64,000 nucleotides of DNA from Bombyx mori (taxonomy: Eukaryota; Arthropoda; Insecta; Lepidoptera; Bombycidae), in assembly GCF_030269925.1 (NCBI RefSeq), contig NC_085121.1, positions 15,021,501-15,085,500 of the forward strand. The letters are read 5' to 3'. The notes beneath the pieces are model-generated. The model did not search any database, had not been told where the DNA came from, and saw only the letters and a program-made list of their open reading frames with translations. How positions within the stretch are numbered: the first letter of the stretch is position 1; each line of letters opens with the position of its first letter. Made by a program: the position numbers and the translations under genes. This document shows positions 1-11,587 of this stretch, piece after piece.

Positions 1-125
1 ACATGAGATTTAAGTCTCAATTGTGTAGTGTAACGGTTATTCCACCCTACAAACTGGAATGCAATACTGGTTGGCGGCAGCAATAGCCAGGGTAGTGCAA
101 CCTTCCTGTGCAAGCTCACAAGACA
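1..125 (-). repeat. Diverged Bm1 SINE fragment
   Basis: Resembles the Bm1 middle region (a degenerate match to the 'acatgagttctaagtctc' and 'cttcaaaccgaaacgcatta' blocks), heavily mutated. It lies in a PWP1 intron at the window edge. Confidence 0.5.
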
Positions 126-476
126 CTTTACCACAAACAAAGACAAAAAACCTGCACATCTGTAAGACTGTGATACCTTTTTAAATAGGTAAATATTTGG
201 ATGCACAAAATGTAAATAACGAAATCCTCAGATTATATTCAGATTTTGTTTTGACTGTTTAAAATACATATTTGGCTTCGGTACCATTGTTACCATATCA
301 ACAATATTTATAATTACATTGCTTTTAATTATTGAATGTTGACTTCTATTATTGGAGATTCATACAGTTTTAATGTCTTTGACAAACATCTCATGAAAAT
401 TTGTAATAATAAATTATTAATGTAATTTTGAGGATGAAATAAATAAATTTTAACCTAAAATTATCCAAAATCTTAG

Positions 477-3400
477 GATTGCAGAGCAAGGAGATGACGA
501 GACTGATGATGAAGGTACAGGCTCAGCCCCAGAGATACCAGCCAATCCGAATGATGAATTCAACTTTGATAACTATGATAATGAAGACCTAAGTGAGTTT
601 CACACTTGCACAATATATTTCTACTGGTGAAGTTAATTGACAAAAAGCACATGTGTGTTAAAGCACACAGTGATGTGTGTATAATATATATTAGATGCTT
701 TGCACAGTTAGTAATCCTTTTTATGAAAGAGAGAATTAAGTACCCCCATTAGGACACAACACAGGATGTACACTTCAATTTCACAGTTGAATTTTACATT
801 ACAATTACATTCCTAAAGGCAAAAATATAGATTAAAAGTATATTGTCGGTTAGATTTGCAGGTATGTCCCAAATAACAATGTTAGGTTTTATATTTTGTA
901 ATAGTCGTGTTTCTTTTATATTTGCTGAATTCTATGCCACCCAGGCTCACTGAGAAATTGACACGTCAAAGCAAAATATCAGCCTTAAATAATTACCACA
1001 CCCTCATCAACTCAATAAAATCAGTTTCTTCAGTTGCTAGTCTTTTTTTTATTGCTTAGATAGGCGGACTAACTTACAGCCCATCTGGCGTTATGTGGTT
1101 ACTAAAGCCCATAGACATCTACGGCGTAAATGCGCCACCCACCTTCAGATTTAAGTTGTAAGGTCTCAAGTATAGTTACAGCGGCTGCTACCCTTCAAAC
1201 CGAAACGCATTACTGCTTCACTGCAGAAATAGGCAGAGTGGTGGTACCTATCCGCGTGGACTCACAAGAGGTTCTAAATTCAGTCTTATTTATAATTGTT
1301 TATTCCATAAAGAGCCTGACGAATATGTTTTTTTATTTTTTTTATTGCCCTTGTAGGCAGACGAGCATACGGCCCACCTGATGGTGAGTGGTTACCGTCG
1401 CCCATGGACTTCAGCAATGCCAGGGGCAGAGCCAAGCCGCTGCCTACCGTAATATGTTCTTTAATTTGGCTTGTGCTCTTGAGCAGCCATCTGTCACAGA
1501 TATATGGATATATATAATACACTTCCTTTCAGATTTGAATCCAGTTGGTATAGGAACAGTAGCAACAATACCTAATCTGGGGGATTTAAGTGAGAATGTG
1601 CAAATAAGAGTAAGTTATCTATTAAAATCTCAACCCATTACATTAGTTTCTATATGGGATACAGTAGTATAAGATAGGTGTAATGATTAGCAATATTCAA
1701 TCAAACATAATGACTTATTAGAATTTATTTTTTTGTTGCCTTAGAAAGCAAATGAGCAAATGGGTTAACAACGGTAGTTTCGGATGGTGGAACTGCTGGG
1801 AGCTTTTGTTATTGTTGAAGAGTTTTTCCTTGTTCATAGGCATTCTGGTGAAATATATCAAATGTCAAAACTTTACAAATGTTCCCATACATGTATTTTT
1901 CTATTACTTGCTTATGTTTATATAATTTACTAATCTATCTGTTTCATAAATCTGTCTATTTTAGATATTGCATATAAAATATTACAATTTAGTAACAAAC
2001 TATAAATATTATTTTAATTCTATTGATTTAGCCCACACTGACTTATCGATAACACCTACAGCGCTTATCGTCAGACTGTTTGCTTAGATCATTTAGAATA
2101 CTCTATAGTTTGGTGCTGTGTTACTGTTAATTTCAAATGTTTTGAGAATGAAGTAATAACTTCTATATTGGAAAATATACAGACTGAAGGGCCAGACAGT
2201 GATGAGGAGGATGATATAATTAAGCCCGAGGACAATTTGCTGCTTGTGGGACACGTAGAGAGTGATGCCAGCGTGTTAGAAGTTCACAGTAAGTTCTAAT
2301 TTTAATGAGCTTGTTGTTTGTAATATTCTACATTATACATTTTTAATGGCAAATGTAGGTGATCCAAACTAGCAAATAAACAAAGTTCATTTATTTAGTT
2401 ACTTCCTACTTTAAAAATAGAACTAATTGCTTAATATCTATGTTAGAGGTAAGTCGGACTATACTGCTGTATGATTTGTATGGCCCATAGACATCACCAT
2501 GCAAATGCAAGGCGTGAGACGTGAGATCGAAATCTCACTTATTTTTGAATGATATCATCTCATCTCAGATTACAGCATCGATTCCCTGCTCAAGTACCCC
2601 TCATGTATTAAGTTCTACCAGTCATTCCCATAGATTTAAAAAAAAAAAACTGAAAAAAAATTATAAAAATACAAATTAAAATCCATAATAACTAGAAATT
2701 TCTGTTTTCAGTATTTAATAAGGAGGAAGGCTCTTTCTACGTGCATCATGATATAATACTGCCGTGGTTCCCTCTGTGCATCGAGTGGCTCAGCCATGAT
2801 CCAACAGATCCAAACCCTGGTATGCTTTCTCCAACTAGTTTGTCCCGCTACTTATTCCCGCGATTAAGGAGATAATTAAAATCAGACAACACTGTGTTAA
2901 TGCGACTGCCAAGATTGAACTTTATAATTGTGCTGATACAACAGTTGTCTCTCTCAATCTGATTGCATATTGCTTCACAAGGTGTATTCGGGTCAGCCGT
3001 ACCCACGTGGCTGTGTAAGACACTCAATAAAAAAATAAACAATTACAATAAACAATTTTAAAATGAAATGAAGACTTTATAGTACTTACTACTTGTAGTT
3101 ATTAATTAAAATGAACTTAAAATAAATCTTATTTTCAATTATAATTATTATAGATAGATTCTTATATGAGTCGTCTATTATCAAAGGTGGCAATCTGTGC
3201 ATTTGGACAAAAAAAATTTATTGATATGTCAATACAGATTGATTTGAATATAATAGTCTCCTTCAAAGAATACGGTTCAAAACCTGCATTAAATAAAGGT
3301 TAATAGTTAACCTGTTAATTATCTAAGATGTCGTTCCGAAGAGTTTTGTGACTGCCAATGGAATACAAAGTCAATAATTCGTTTTTCTGATTTACCAATC

Positions 3401-6400
3401 ATTGTCCAAAAGTCAGATTGCCGGCTTTGATAATAGTCGACTCATATGTAATAATGTATTATTCGCAGAGTTTGTTGAATTGCTTTATATTATGTAGAGC
3501 TGATTTTCAGTGATTTAGATAATTCTCAGGTAATCTGTGCGCTCTCGGTGGTATGGACCCGGTGATTCAAGTTTGGGACCTGGATATTGAAAATTGCCTC
3601 GAACCAGCATTTAAATTGGGAAAGAAACCGAATAAAAAGAAGAAAACAAAACGCATAGGCCACAAGGAAGCTGTACTGGATCTCTCTTGGAATAGGAATT
3701 TTACGTAAGTCACATTAAGTTTCTATTTGAGAATATTTCTACGATGTTATAAAACTAAAATTGTACAAATTATAACAAAGTGAGTTCATACATTGAAAGA
3801 ATCTGCTTACTTTATTGTCCAAAAGCACAATATATTACATTGAAAGCTCCTTCATTTGCTTGTTGACTATTCGCGGATTAAAAAAATGTCCGATTTCTTT
3901 ATTCTATTTGGTATATCGGTACATACACATTGAGAAAAAGAATTCCACTATGTAAGCATCCAACCGAATATCCTTTTTAAAATGTAAAATGGAATAATAA
4001 AAAAGTAAAATAAACCTATAACAACTATTCCTAAATGATGTTGTCCTCTATTGTTTCCGGCAACCATTACCGCGTTACCTTCCATTTTCAGGATTTCTGT
4101 ATTCGCGGCATATTTCCAGAACATGTACCCCGCGAATAAAGAGCTTTTACTGTATCAGAATATTGGTTTTTTAAACGGTAAATTTATGTTATTGTAGTGA
4201 CTAGGGTAGTAAAAAATATTCTTACGAAAACTAGTCTCGTGATGTAGATTAAATGTCTATAGACACTGTACTTTAGATATGAAATTTTAAACAATAGTAT
4301 GCCTCAGTACATTGCTAGGGTAAGCCATCAAGGTTTTTCCAGTATTTCATTATCAGTCACCATATTGTTTTATACAGTTAATATGTCTATTCCAGGCATG
4401 TATTGGCGAGTGGTTCAGCTGACAACACAGTTCTACTCTGGGACATGGATCAGGGCACTCCTCACACTAAACTGGACTATTTTGCTGATAAGGTATTTTT
4501 TATTAACCATTTTCCATTGAAATCTTGTATAACCCTTTTTGTACTAACGTTTGCGTAGGTGTCTGTTTTTGTCTGTAAGTACGGAACTCCTACTTTGTAG
4601 CATTGGAACTGTTCAATCAAAATATGAGCATTAGAATTGTAATTTTGTAATGGTAACACTTAAGTTGTAACTTAATTGCTCATTTTAAGATTAGCTCATG
4701 GCAACCCTCTCTTCCGGTCCAGCTTTTTAGCTCCGTGCATGGCAAATTGTAATTAAATTACAATAAAATTAGAATAAACGCGAATGTTCATTTACAAGCC
4801 TGTATTTTATCAACACAGGAATGTTTACACAGTTGAGACTAAGGTTTCTTGCGTCGATGTGCCATTAATATATAAAAAAAATAAAAATCATTTAATTCAG
4901 ACCATCATAAGTCCATATGTTGTTAGTAGAGTAATACTTATAATTATGTTAGTAAAATTAAAATTAAAATTAGCAAAATTATTAAAACATTTAATTCATA
5001 AATCATAAAACTTGCTCTTTGTGAGTTTCGGTGAGCACTTAACGAAGCTCGACTAACGTATTGCAGGTCCAGAGTGTCAGCTTCCACCCGCTGGAGGCGC
5101 AGACGCTGGCGGCGGGCGCGTGCGACGGCGGCGTGCGCGTGGCGGACTGCCGCACGCCCGCCGCGCACCGCGCCTGGCACCTGCCGCCGGAGATAGAGCG
5201 AGTCGCCTGGGACCAGCTCAACCCCTTCTGCTTTGCTGTGAGTACTCTTATAACAATACTCTAAACTATTGGCATTGATAATCATCTTGTAGTGTAGTAC
5301 ATATAAGTCATGTAATATATAATAATAGAGGAGTGTTAAACCAACACTCGGACAAGACAGCTGTTTTCATCCGAACTGGTGGTAGGACCTCTTATGAGTC
5401 CGCACGGGTAGGTACCACCACCCCGCCTATTTCTGCCGTGAAGCCGTAATTCGTTTCGGCTTGAAGGGTGGAGCAGCCGTTGTAACTATACTGAGACCTT
5501 AGAACTTATATATCAAGGTGGGTAATGCATTTACGTTGTAGATGTTTATGGACTCCAGTAACCAATTAACACCAGGTGGGCTGTGAGCTCGTCCACCCAT
5601 CTAAGCAATAAAAAAAAAGCCTTTTTTTTCTGCCTTGAAAGGCTATGTCAGGGTTACCCTAGCATGTAGGGGAGCTCTCGGGGCTCAAACCAGAGGTGTC
5701 GCTAACACTGGCCCTAGCAAGGCAGTGCTTCACAGACTACCACCGGATCAGAAACACGACCCACTGAGAAGATCCAGCGAGAAACTCAGTGGGCTGTGTC
5801 TTTGGAATACTTTTGCAGTGAGCAAACAAATGAATGACGGATATTTTACTAGAAATCGTATCGTAAGGAATAACCGAACGATTCAATTTAAAGATCAGAA
5901 TGAGACAAAGTGACTCACAGCCCACCTTGTGTTAAGTGGTTATCGAAGCTTATCGACATCACCAACGTAAACGCCGCCACCCACAGAGACATGAGTTCTA
6001 AATATCAGTTTTCTGGATTTAAACTTGAACTTTCTGTGAATAAAAAGCCCCATAAGAACAGTAAATAAAATGAGCAATGAAATTTTCAGATGAGCAACAA
6101 TGAAGGAAAAGTAGCCTATGTTGATTGCAGACAAGATGAACCGCTCTGGACCGTACAAGCTCATGAAAAAGAAGTCACAGGTATACAAATAATGTTTAAA
6201 ACCATTGATTTCAAAATACCATGTATTTAGTAAGCATGCTTTAAGACGATATTATTTTTTAGGTTTAATACTGAGCAATAAAGTGCCTGGTTTGATGATC
6301 ACAGTCAGCACAGATGGTTTCATGAAGACCTGGGATATTACAAGGTATGTTAATGTACAGACAGCTGAGTTAAAATAACTGATATATTTTTATAGCTTAG

Positions 6401-7516
6401 AAGGGTGGACAAGCTCACAGGCCACCTCATCTTAAGTAGTTACCGAAGCTCGTACACATCAGTAACGCACCACCCACGTTTGATATATACATCTGCGATA
6501 AGTGTTTTATTATGAACAAGAACGTAAAAGAACGACTCTATTTTTAAATAGAATAACTGTTCACGTTGTTTACAAGATCTGATTTTCTCAAATTCAAGAA
6601 ACCTGGAAGAGAGTATTATAGCCAGATTATTTTGATCGATTAAAATATATATTTTACTAATTTTTTTCCTACCGATTCTAGTGACCTCGAGGGGTCCTAC
6701 TAGATTCACCGAACGAGTAGGTGAGCTCATGGGGTTCTAACCTGAGGACGTTGCTAACACTAACCCAAGCAAGAGTAGTGCTTTGCTGAATTTACTACCG
6801 GACTGGAAGCGCGACCCACTGAGAAGATCCGAAGAGAAACTCAGTGGGCTGTGTTTGAGGGTTAATTTGCTCGTCGAACCCTTCTTCGAAAGTCACGGGC
6901 CCGACGAGAACGGTGCTTGAGGCTATATTTGACAATTTTGACATTGACAGGTCCGGGGCGGTGACAGCCAGCGGCCGCGCCGTCCGTGTGGGTCAGGCCC
7001 TTTGCGCCGCGCTGTGTCCCGACGCGCCTTACAGCGTGGCGGTGGGCGGAGACAACAAGGAAAACTATCTGGAGATGGTCGATCTCTCCCTTAGCGATGA
7101 CTGTGAGTTGTTATACTGTTTTGTTCAGCGCCGGGGGTCATTGACCTATACGAAATTTTGCTGAAACGTAATGTCAAACGCGGTTCGTATCGTATCACGG
7201 GTGCTCATTAGAATCAATGAAATTAAAAATTTAATTCTTTCACGGAAATTAGATTATTATATTCTTAATTATTTTCGGAGTTGATATTGTTTTTTTTTAT
7301 TTTTTATTACGGAAGTTATTTGTGAACGAGAGTTAGACACCGGCCTTATCTTTGTAGTCACGAAAACTTCAAACTTTGAATTCGACCCTCATAGGACTTG
7401 GTAATGACAAATGACATGAATAATTTCCTTTTTTTTTTGCAGTTTTAAACCGTTTTGGGTCACGGCCGCTTGTGTCAGCGAGAACAGAAGAGAGTAGTGC
7501 CAGTATGGAAACTTAG
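477..7516 (+). CDS. PWP1: PWP1 homologue, WD-repeat ribosome-biogenesis protein (3' portion of gene)
   Basis: Eleven exons join in frame: 477-592, 1533-1609, 2183-2288, 2712-2819, 3530-3704, 4396-4492, 5067-5237, 6090-6180, 6263-6344, 6951-7102 and 7443-7516 (TAG stop). All borders are GT..AG and phases agree. The product has an acidic N-terminal stretch, the block [18 protein letters not shown], a Lys-rich insert ([10 protein letters not shown]) and WD-type repeats ending in [16 protein letters not shown] and MKTWDITR. This order and these blocks match PWP1, a nucleolar WD40 protein linked to rRNA transcription and ribosome assembly. The start codon lies upstream of the window. The Ser-Asn-Asp-Glu-Asp-Pro-Tyr block usual before the IKP-DNL motif is not found, so a small exon may be missing between 1610 and 2182. 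Exons 7 and 10 are GC-rich against AT-rich introns. A possible AATAAA signal lies at 7544-7549. Confidence 0.9.
1048..1280 (-). repeat. Bm1 SINE, truncated
   Basis: Begins with the T-run plus 'attgcttagat' signature of the inverted Bm1 tail and runs through 'cccatagacatctac', 'aaaccgaaacgcattactg' and 'actcacaagaggttct'. The tRNA-like head is missing. It lies in a PWP1 intron. Confidence 0.85.
1328..1452 (-). repeat. BMC1/L1Bm-like LINE 3' fragment
   Basis: The T-run followed by 'attgcccttgtaggcagac' and 'cttcagcaatgccaggggc' is the 3' end of a silkworm LINE in antisense. It recurs at 15693, 16989, 17966, 29196 and 63868. The family name is from memory and unverified. Confidence 0.7.
3167..3444. 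mobile_element. 278-bp TA-flanked MITE (family M1), copy 1
   Basis: Terminal inverted repeats of about 30 bp start TGAGTCGTCTATTATCAAAG and end in the complement, with TA on both sides. Two further copies of exactly 278 bp lie at 36811 and 37362. There is no coding capacity. TA flanks suggest mobilisation by a Tc1/mariner-type transposase. It lies in a PWP1 intron. Confidence 0.85.
5376..5620 (+). repeat. Bm1 SINE, truncated
   Basis: Sense-oriented Bm1 body: 'ggtggtaggacctcttatg', 'gccgtgaagccgtaat', 'ctgtgagctcgtccaccca', ending in an A-run after 'gcaataaa'. The tRNA-like head is missing. It lies in a PWP1 intron. Confidence 0.85.
5630..5810 (-). repeat. Unnamed interspersed repeat (family R1), copy 1
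   Basis: Shares 'gcgacccactgagaagatcc' type sequence with copies at 6690, 24080, 24890, 47330 and 49362. It has no coding signal of its own and could be the 3' part of a LINE or a SINE I do not recognise. Confidence 0.6.
5897..5995 (-). repeat. Diverged Bm1 SINE fragment
   Basis: 'gactcacagcccaccttg', 'ttaagtggttatcgaagc' and 'acgccgccacccac' follow the Bm1 tail region with substitutions. It lies in a PWP1 intron. Confidence 0.6.
6399..6478 (-). repeat. Diverged Bm1 SINE fragment
   Basis: 'gtggacaagctcacaggcc' and 'acgcaccacccac' match the inverted Bm1 tail. Only about 80 bp remains. Confidence 0.55.
6690..6912 (-). repeat. Unnamed interspersed repeat (family R1), copy 2
   Basis: Carries the family blocks 'gcgacccactgagaagatcc' and 'gaaactcagtgggctgtgt' and a degenerate 'cgacgagaacggtgcttga' end. 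It stops 38 bp before the acceptor of PWP1 exon 10. Confidence 0.6.
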
Positions 7517-7799
7517 CTTAAACTATATTTTTACAATCTAAGTAATAAATATATATTTATGAAAGTAAAAACAAGCCTAGTTTTGTTTTAATATTTATAT
7601 AATATTTAAAAAAATAAGTTTTAAGGCATTTAAGCCTGCAAGGTACCTACTGATCCTATATGTGTCTGCTGTGCATTTTGGTTTGAAAGGTGGGACAGGG
7701 CCGGTCTATCATATAATGGTATCTAAGATTAAAATTATAATATTCATCACCTATCACAACTTTCGTGAAATTTAAATGGATAAATTATCAAATAGATAT

Positions 7800-8186
7800 T
7801 TTTTTTTACCGGAGCCCATCTACAACGTAAATTCCGCCACCCACCTTGAGACATGAGTTTTCAGATCTCAGCTTTTACAGTACAACGGCTATCCCACCCC
7901 TTCAAACCGAAACGCATTATTACTTCACGGCGGAAATGGGCGGGGTGGTGGTACCTACCCATGCGAACTCACAAGAGATCCTACCACCAGTATTTACGCA
8001 AATTATAATTTTACGGGTTTGATTTTTATTGCACGATGTTATTCCTTCACTGTGGAAGTCAATCGTGAATATTTGTGAAGTGCGTATTTCATTAGAAAAA
8101 TTGGTACCCGCCTGCGGGATTCGAACACCGGTGCATCGCTAGATACGAATGCACCGAAAGTCTTATACTTTAGGCCAAGACGACTC
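7800..8186 (-). repeat. Bm1 SINE, near full length
   Basis: Runs from the tail region through 'cattagaaaaattggtaccc' to the antisense tRNA-like head (B box 'gggattcgaacaccg', A box region 'ttaggccaagacgac'). It lies just downstream of PWP1. Confidence 0.9.
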
Positions 8187-8339
8187 ATTCATCATCATCA
8201 TCATCAGCCTGCGGCAGTCCACTGCTGAACATGGGCCTCCCCCAAAGCTCGTCACTGAACCGATCTTCGGTTCTACGCATCCAGTTACTGCCAGCTAGCT
8301 GCCTTGCGCAGGTCGTCGCTCCATCTAGCAGGGTTTCGA
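8186..8339 (-). repeat. RTE-like LINE 3' end
   Basis: On the minus strand this ends in 'cagcagtggactgccgcagg' followed by a (TGATGA)n tail, the typical 3' terminus of RTE-type LINEs in Lepidoptera. It abuts the palindromic 5' junction of the next LINE, which seems to have inserted into it. Confidence 0.65.
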
Positions 8340-8383
8340 CTTTCATTGTAACCTATATATTAATATATAGGTTACAATGAAAG
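8340..8383. repeat. Perfect 44-bp palindrome at LINE 5' junction
   Basis: The right arm (8362-8383) is the first 22 bases of the LINE and the left arm (8340-8361) is its exact reverse complement, with no loop. This looks like snap-back synthesis when the 5' end of the LINE was joined to its target. Confidence 0.9.
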
Positions 8384-11300
8384 CGGAAGTGAAGATAGCT
8401 TCTTGAGTATCCCTTCCCTCGCAGAAACGTTGGACTCTAATTTCTCCGATGTGCCTAGGAATCTGAATGTAGTTCACATAAATGCGCAGAGCATTCCGGC
8501 TCATTTCTCTGATATGCTGGTATCTTTTGATATAAAAAACATCCATGCTGTATTAGTCTCCGAGTCTTGGCTTAAACCGTCTCTTCCTTCTATCTCGTAT
8601 TCTTTACCCGGCTTCAACCTAATTCGCAATGATAGAATCGGCAAAGGCGGCGGTGGTGTTGCCATATACCTACGCTCCCATATACCATATACTATCGTTA
8701 GCGCCTCCGACCAATCACCCTTGCCGAATGTCAGCGAGCACTTGTTCATTGAAGTCGGTCTAACACATGCTAAAATCTTACTTGGAGTCTTTTATAGCCC
8801 ATCTCTTCACATTAATTATTTTTCTTCTTTTGAAAAGGTCTTGGAAGACCTACTTCCTTGCTATGAGCACACCATAATTATGGGTGACTTCAATACCTGC
8901 CTTCTTAAACGTGATCATCGTTCTTCTTCCTTAGAAAGCATTGTCACGTCGAGCAACATGCACATTCTCCCACTTAGCGCTACCCACCATTTTCCAAATT
9001 CTTCCCCATCCCTGCTTGATCTCATCTTAGTTTCTTCCCTAGAGCATGTTGCCAGGCACGGACAGTGCTCAGCTGACTCTTTTTCCTATCATCATCTGAT
9101 TTTCTTATCCTACAAAATTCGGCCTCCTAAACGTAAACCTACCGTTATTCTGCAACGCAATTTTGGTAGAATGGACATGGATGCATTTTTTGCGGATGCC
9201 AAAACTGTAGATTGGGAGCCTGTGATGGCGGCTAGCTCAATCGATGACCAAGTGGCAATATTTAATTCACGAATGATCCGTTTATATGACATCCATGCTC
9301 CCTTAAGGGCGATAAAAATTAAACATCAGCCGGCGCCTTGGATCACTGACCATATTAGAGATCTGAAGAGGAGGAAGTCTGCGGCTAAGACTAAGTATAA
9401 GTTGCGCCCAACCGAGTTTAACCGAACACGTTATGTTAAGATCAGAAATCGTTGCAATATGGTGTGTAGAGACGCTCAAAGACGTCACATTCATGATTCC
9501 GTTAAAGTTGAGGATCCAGCAAAAGTCTGGAAATTTCTAAGGTCATTAGGAGTTGGTAAATCTCGTCAAGAGTGTAATTCTACAAACATTAACATTGATC
9601 AGATGAACATTTTCTTTACTTCTTCGTCTTTATTAGATGACGTTGTTAAGTCATCTACCATTAATTCTCTTTCTAACATTACCGCTCCTGACCATTCTTC
9701 TTTTAAATTTCGTCAATTCACAGCTTGTGATGTTCGAAGGAGTATCCTTTCTATAGCGTCCAATGCTATCGGAACAGATAGTATAAGTCGTAATATGGTC
9801 ATCCCATTAGTTGATATCCTGCTTCCTATTCTTTGCCACATCCTTAATTTTTCAATTTCCAACTGTGTGTTTCCTTCTGTTTGGAAAGAAGCACAGATAA
9901 TACCTCTGCCAAAAAAACCTAACCCTAAATCCTTTTCCGACTATCGACCTATATCCATTCTTCCTTTCCTATCTAAAGTCCTCGAACGCCTTATCCATAA
10001 CCAGTTGAGTTCGTTCCTTAATAGTCATGATCTCCTGAACCCCTTTCAGTCCGGTTTTCGTCCTGGCCATAGTACAGTCACTGCTCTGGTAAAAATCACC
10101 GACGACATACGTCTGGGTATGGAAAACGGTCAGTTAACTGTGTTGACACTGCTGGACTTCAGCAATGCATTCAATACGGTTGATTTTGACATACTACTTG
10201 CCGTTCTTCGCTCCTTCAACATATCTCCAACTGTGATTGAATGGTTTCGTAATTACCTGTACGGACGCCGACAGTGTGTTCGCCTTGGTGAATCGATTTC
10301 ATCTTGGTGCAATACATCTGCCGGAGTGCCTCAGGGTGGCGTTTTATCTCCTCTTTTGTTTTCTCTTTTCATTAATTCAATATCTTGTAATCTCACTTCG
10401 TCCTACCACCTTTATGCAGACGATCTTCAGCTGTATTGTCAAGCTCCACTTCCTCAGTTACATGATGCTATTCGAACTATGAATAGCGACTTACGCGTCT
10501 TATCTGAGTGGAGTAACGCGTACGGCCTTAAACTGAATCCAACAAAAACGCAGTGTATAATTGTTGGCAGCCAAAGGACATGCAGTAAGATAGAGTGGAC
10601 ACATCTTCCCCAATTGTCTCTTGACGGGATAAACATCCCGTTTAGTGACACCGTTAAAAATCTTGGTGTTATCATTGACCGCAGTTTGTCATGGGGACCA
10701 CAACTGGTGTCAGTCAGTCGCAAACTATTTTCCTCTGCAGGTTCCTTACGTAGGTTGCGTAATTTTCTTCCAACATCTACTAAAATTGCACTTGCACAGT
10801 CTCTGTTACTCCCCATTATTGATTATGCCGACGCCAGCTATCTTGATCTAACCGAGGCCCAGCTAAACAAACTTGAGCGGCTTCAAAATTTTATCATAAG
10901 GTTTATATTTGGTTTACGCAAATATGACCACGTCTCTGAGTATCGAGTTAAGCTCAAGTGGCTTCCTATTCGTTATCGCCGGAATGTTCATATATTGTCT
11001 CTTCTTTACAGTGTCCTGTTTAATTCCTCGTCCCCGCGCTACCTTCAGGAACGTTTTGATTTCCTACATACTGCAAGCTCTCATTCACTCAGGTCATCGG
11101 AGAATTTAATGCTGAAGTTTCCGGCTCACGGGACGTCATTTTATGACCATTCCTTTGCGGTTGAGGCTGTCCGTTTATGGAATGCGTTACCCTTAAGCGT
11201 TAAACTATCTTCCTCGCCGGAAATTTTCAAGTCCAGATTGAAATCGCACTACTTTGCTTCTATGATATAACTGTATAAGTTCCTACTTCTTTTGTATTTT

Positions 11301-11587
11301 ATCTTGTATATTTTTAGTATTTATTTGTATTTAATCGTATGTAAGTTTATCTTATATGGTATTTATTTTTCACATGTGTATTTAAGTATATATTTTTATG
11401 TAAGTTTATTAAGATATAGCACCGTCCAGTTAACTTATTCCTCTCCCTGCAAGGTTGCCTGGAAGAGATCGCTTTCAGCGATAAGGCCGCCGATTTATAT
11501 ACCGACTTTTGTTTTATTACTTTACTGTGTACATATTAAGGTGTTATATAAATAAAGAGTTATTATTATTATTATTATTATTATTAT
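8362..11587 (+). mobile_element. CR1/Jockey-group non-LTR retrotransposon, 5' truncated
   Basis: The element consists of a long ORF, a 3' UTR of about 290 bp and a (TTA)n tail at 11558-11587. The 5' end is truncated inside the ORF. No target duplication is visible, and the left neighbour is the RTE-like tail. Clade is judged from the endonuclease start (HINAQSIPAHF), the RT motifs and the microsatellite tail; Daphne or CR1 are both possible. Confidence 0.85.
8364..11270 (+). CDS. LINE endonuclease-reverse transcriptase (5' truncated ORF)
   Basis: The frame is open from 8364 with no clear start codon; the first in-frame ATG is at 8514. The N-terminal part is an apurinic-type endonuclease: HINAQSIPAHF, VSESWLK, GGGGVAIYLR, IMGDFNTCL (catalytic Asn-Asp region). 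The central part is a reverse transcriptase: DYRPISILPFLSKVLERL, FQSGFRPGHSTVTAL, LLDFSNAFNTVD, GVPQGGVLSPLLFSLFIN and the catalytic YADD. The C-terminal tail ends near AVRLWNALPLSVK. No internal stop or frameshift was seen over 968 codons, so this copy is young although truncated. It would act by target-primed reverse transcription. The missing piece is an upstream ORF1 and the very start of the endonuclease. Confidence 0.9.
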   Translation, partial: YIGYNESGSEDSFLSIPSLAETLDSNFSDVPRNLNVVHINAQSIPAHFSDMLVSFDIKNIHAVLVSESWLKPSLPSISYSLPGFNLIRNDRIGKGGGGVAIYLRSHIPYTIVSASDQSPLPNVSEHLFIEVGLTHAKILLGVFYSPSLHINYFSSFEKVLEDLLPCYEHTIIMGDFNTCLLKRDHRSSSLESIVTSSNMHILPLSATHHFPNSSPSLLDLILVSSLEHVARHGQCSADSFSYHHLIFLSYKIRPPKRKPTVILQRNFGRMDMDAFFADAKTVDWEPVMAASSIDDQVAIFNSRMIRLYDIHAPLRAIKIKHQPAPWITDHIRDLKRRKSAAKTKYKLRPTEFNRTRYVKIRNRCNMVCRDAQRRHIHDSVKVEDPAKVWKFLRSLGVGKSRQECNSTNINIDQMNIFFTSSSLLDDVVKSSTINSLSNITAPDHSSFKFRQFTACDVRRSILSIASNAIGTDSISRNMVIPLVDILLPILCHILNFSISNCVFPSVWKEAQIIPLPKKPNPKSFSDYRPISILPFLSKVLERLIHNQLSSFLNSHDLLNPFQSGFRPGHSTVTALVKITDDIRLGMENGQLTVLTLLDFSNAFNTVDFDILLAVLRSFNISPTVIEWFRNYLYGRRQCVRLGESISSWCNTSAGVPQGGVLSPLLFSLFINSISCNLTSSYHLYADDLQLYCQAPLPQLHDAIRTMNSDLRVLSEWSNAYGLKLNPTKTQCIIVGSQRTCSKIEWTHLPQLSLDGINIPFSDTVKNLGVIIDRSLSWGPQLVSVSRKLFSSAGSLRRLRNFLPTSTKIALAQSLLLPIIDYADASYLDLTEAQLNKLERLQNFIIRFIFGLRKYDHVSEYRVKLKWLPIRYRRNVHILSLLYSVLFNSSSPRYLQERFDFLHTASSHSLRSSENLMLKFPAHGTSFYDHSFAVEAVRLWNALPLSVKLSSSPEIFKSRLKSHYFASMI

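Noticed and set aside
5061..5264. Separate small gene at 5061
   Set aside because: It is an exon of PWP1 in the same frame, extended into the intron.
8364..11270. Long ORF as a cellular gene
   Set aside because: Endonuclease and reverse-transcriptase motifs with a truncated 5' end and microsatellite tail mark a LINE.
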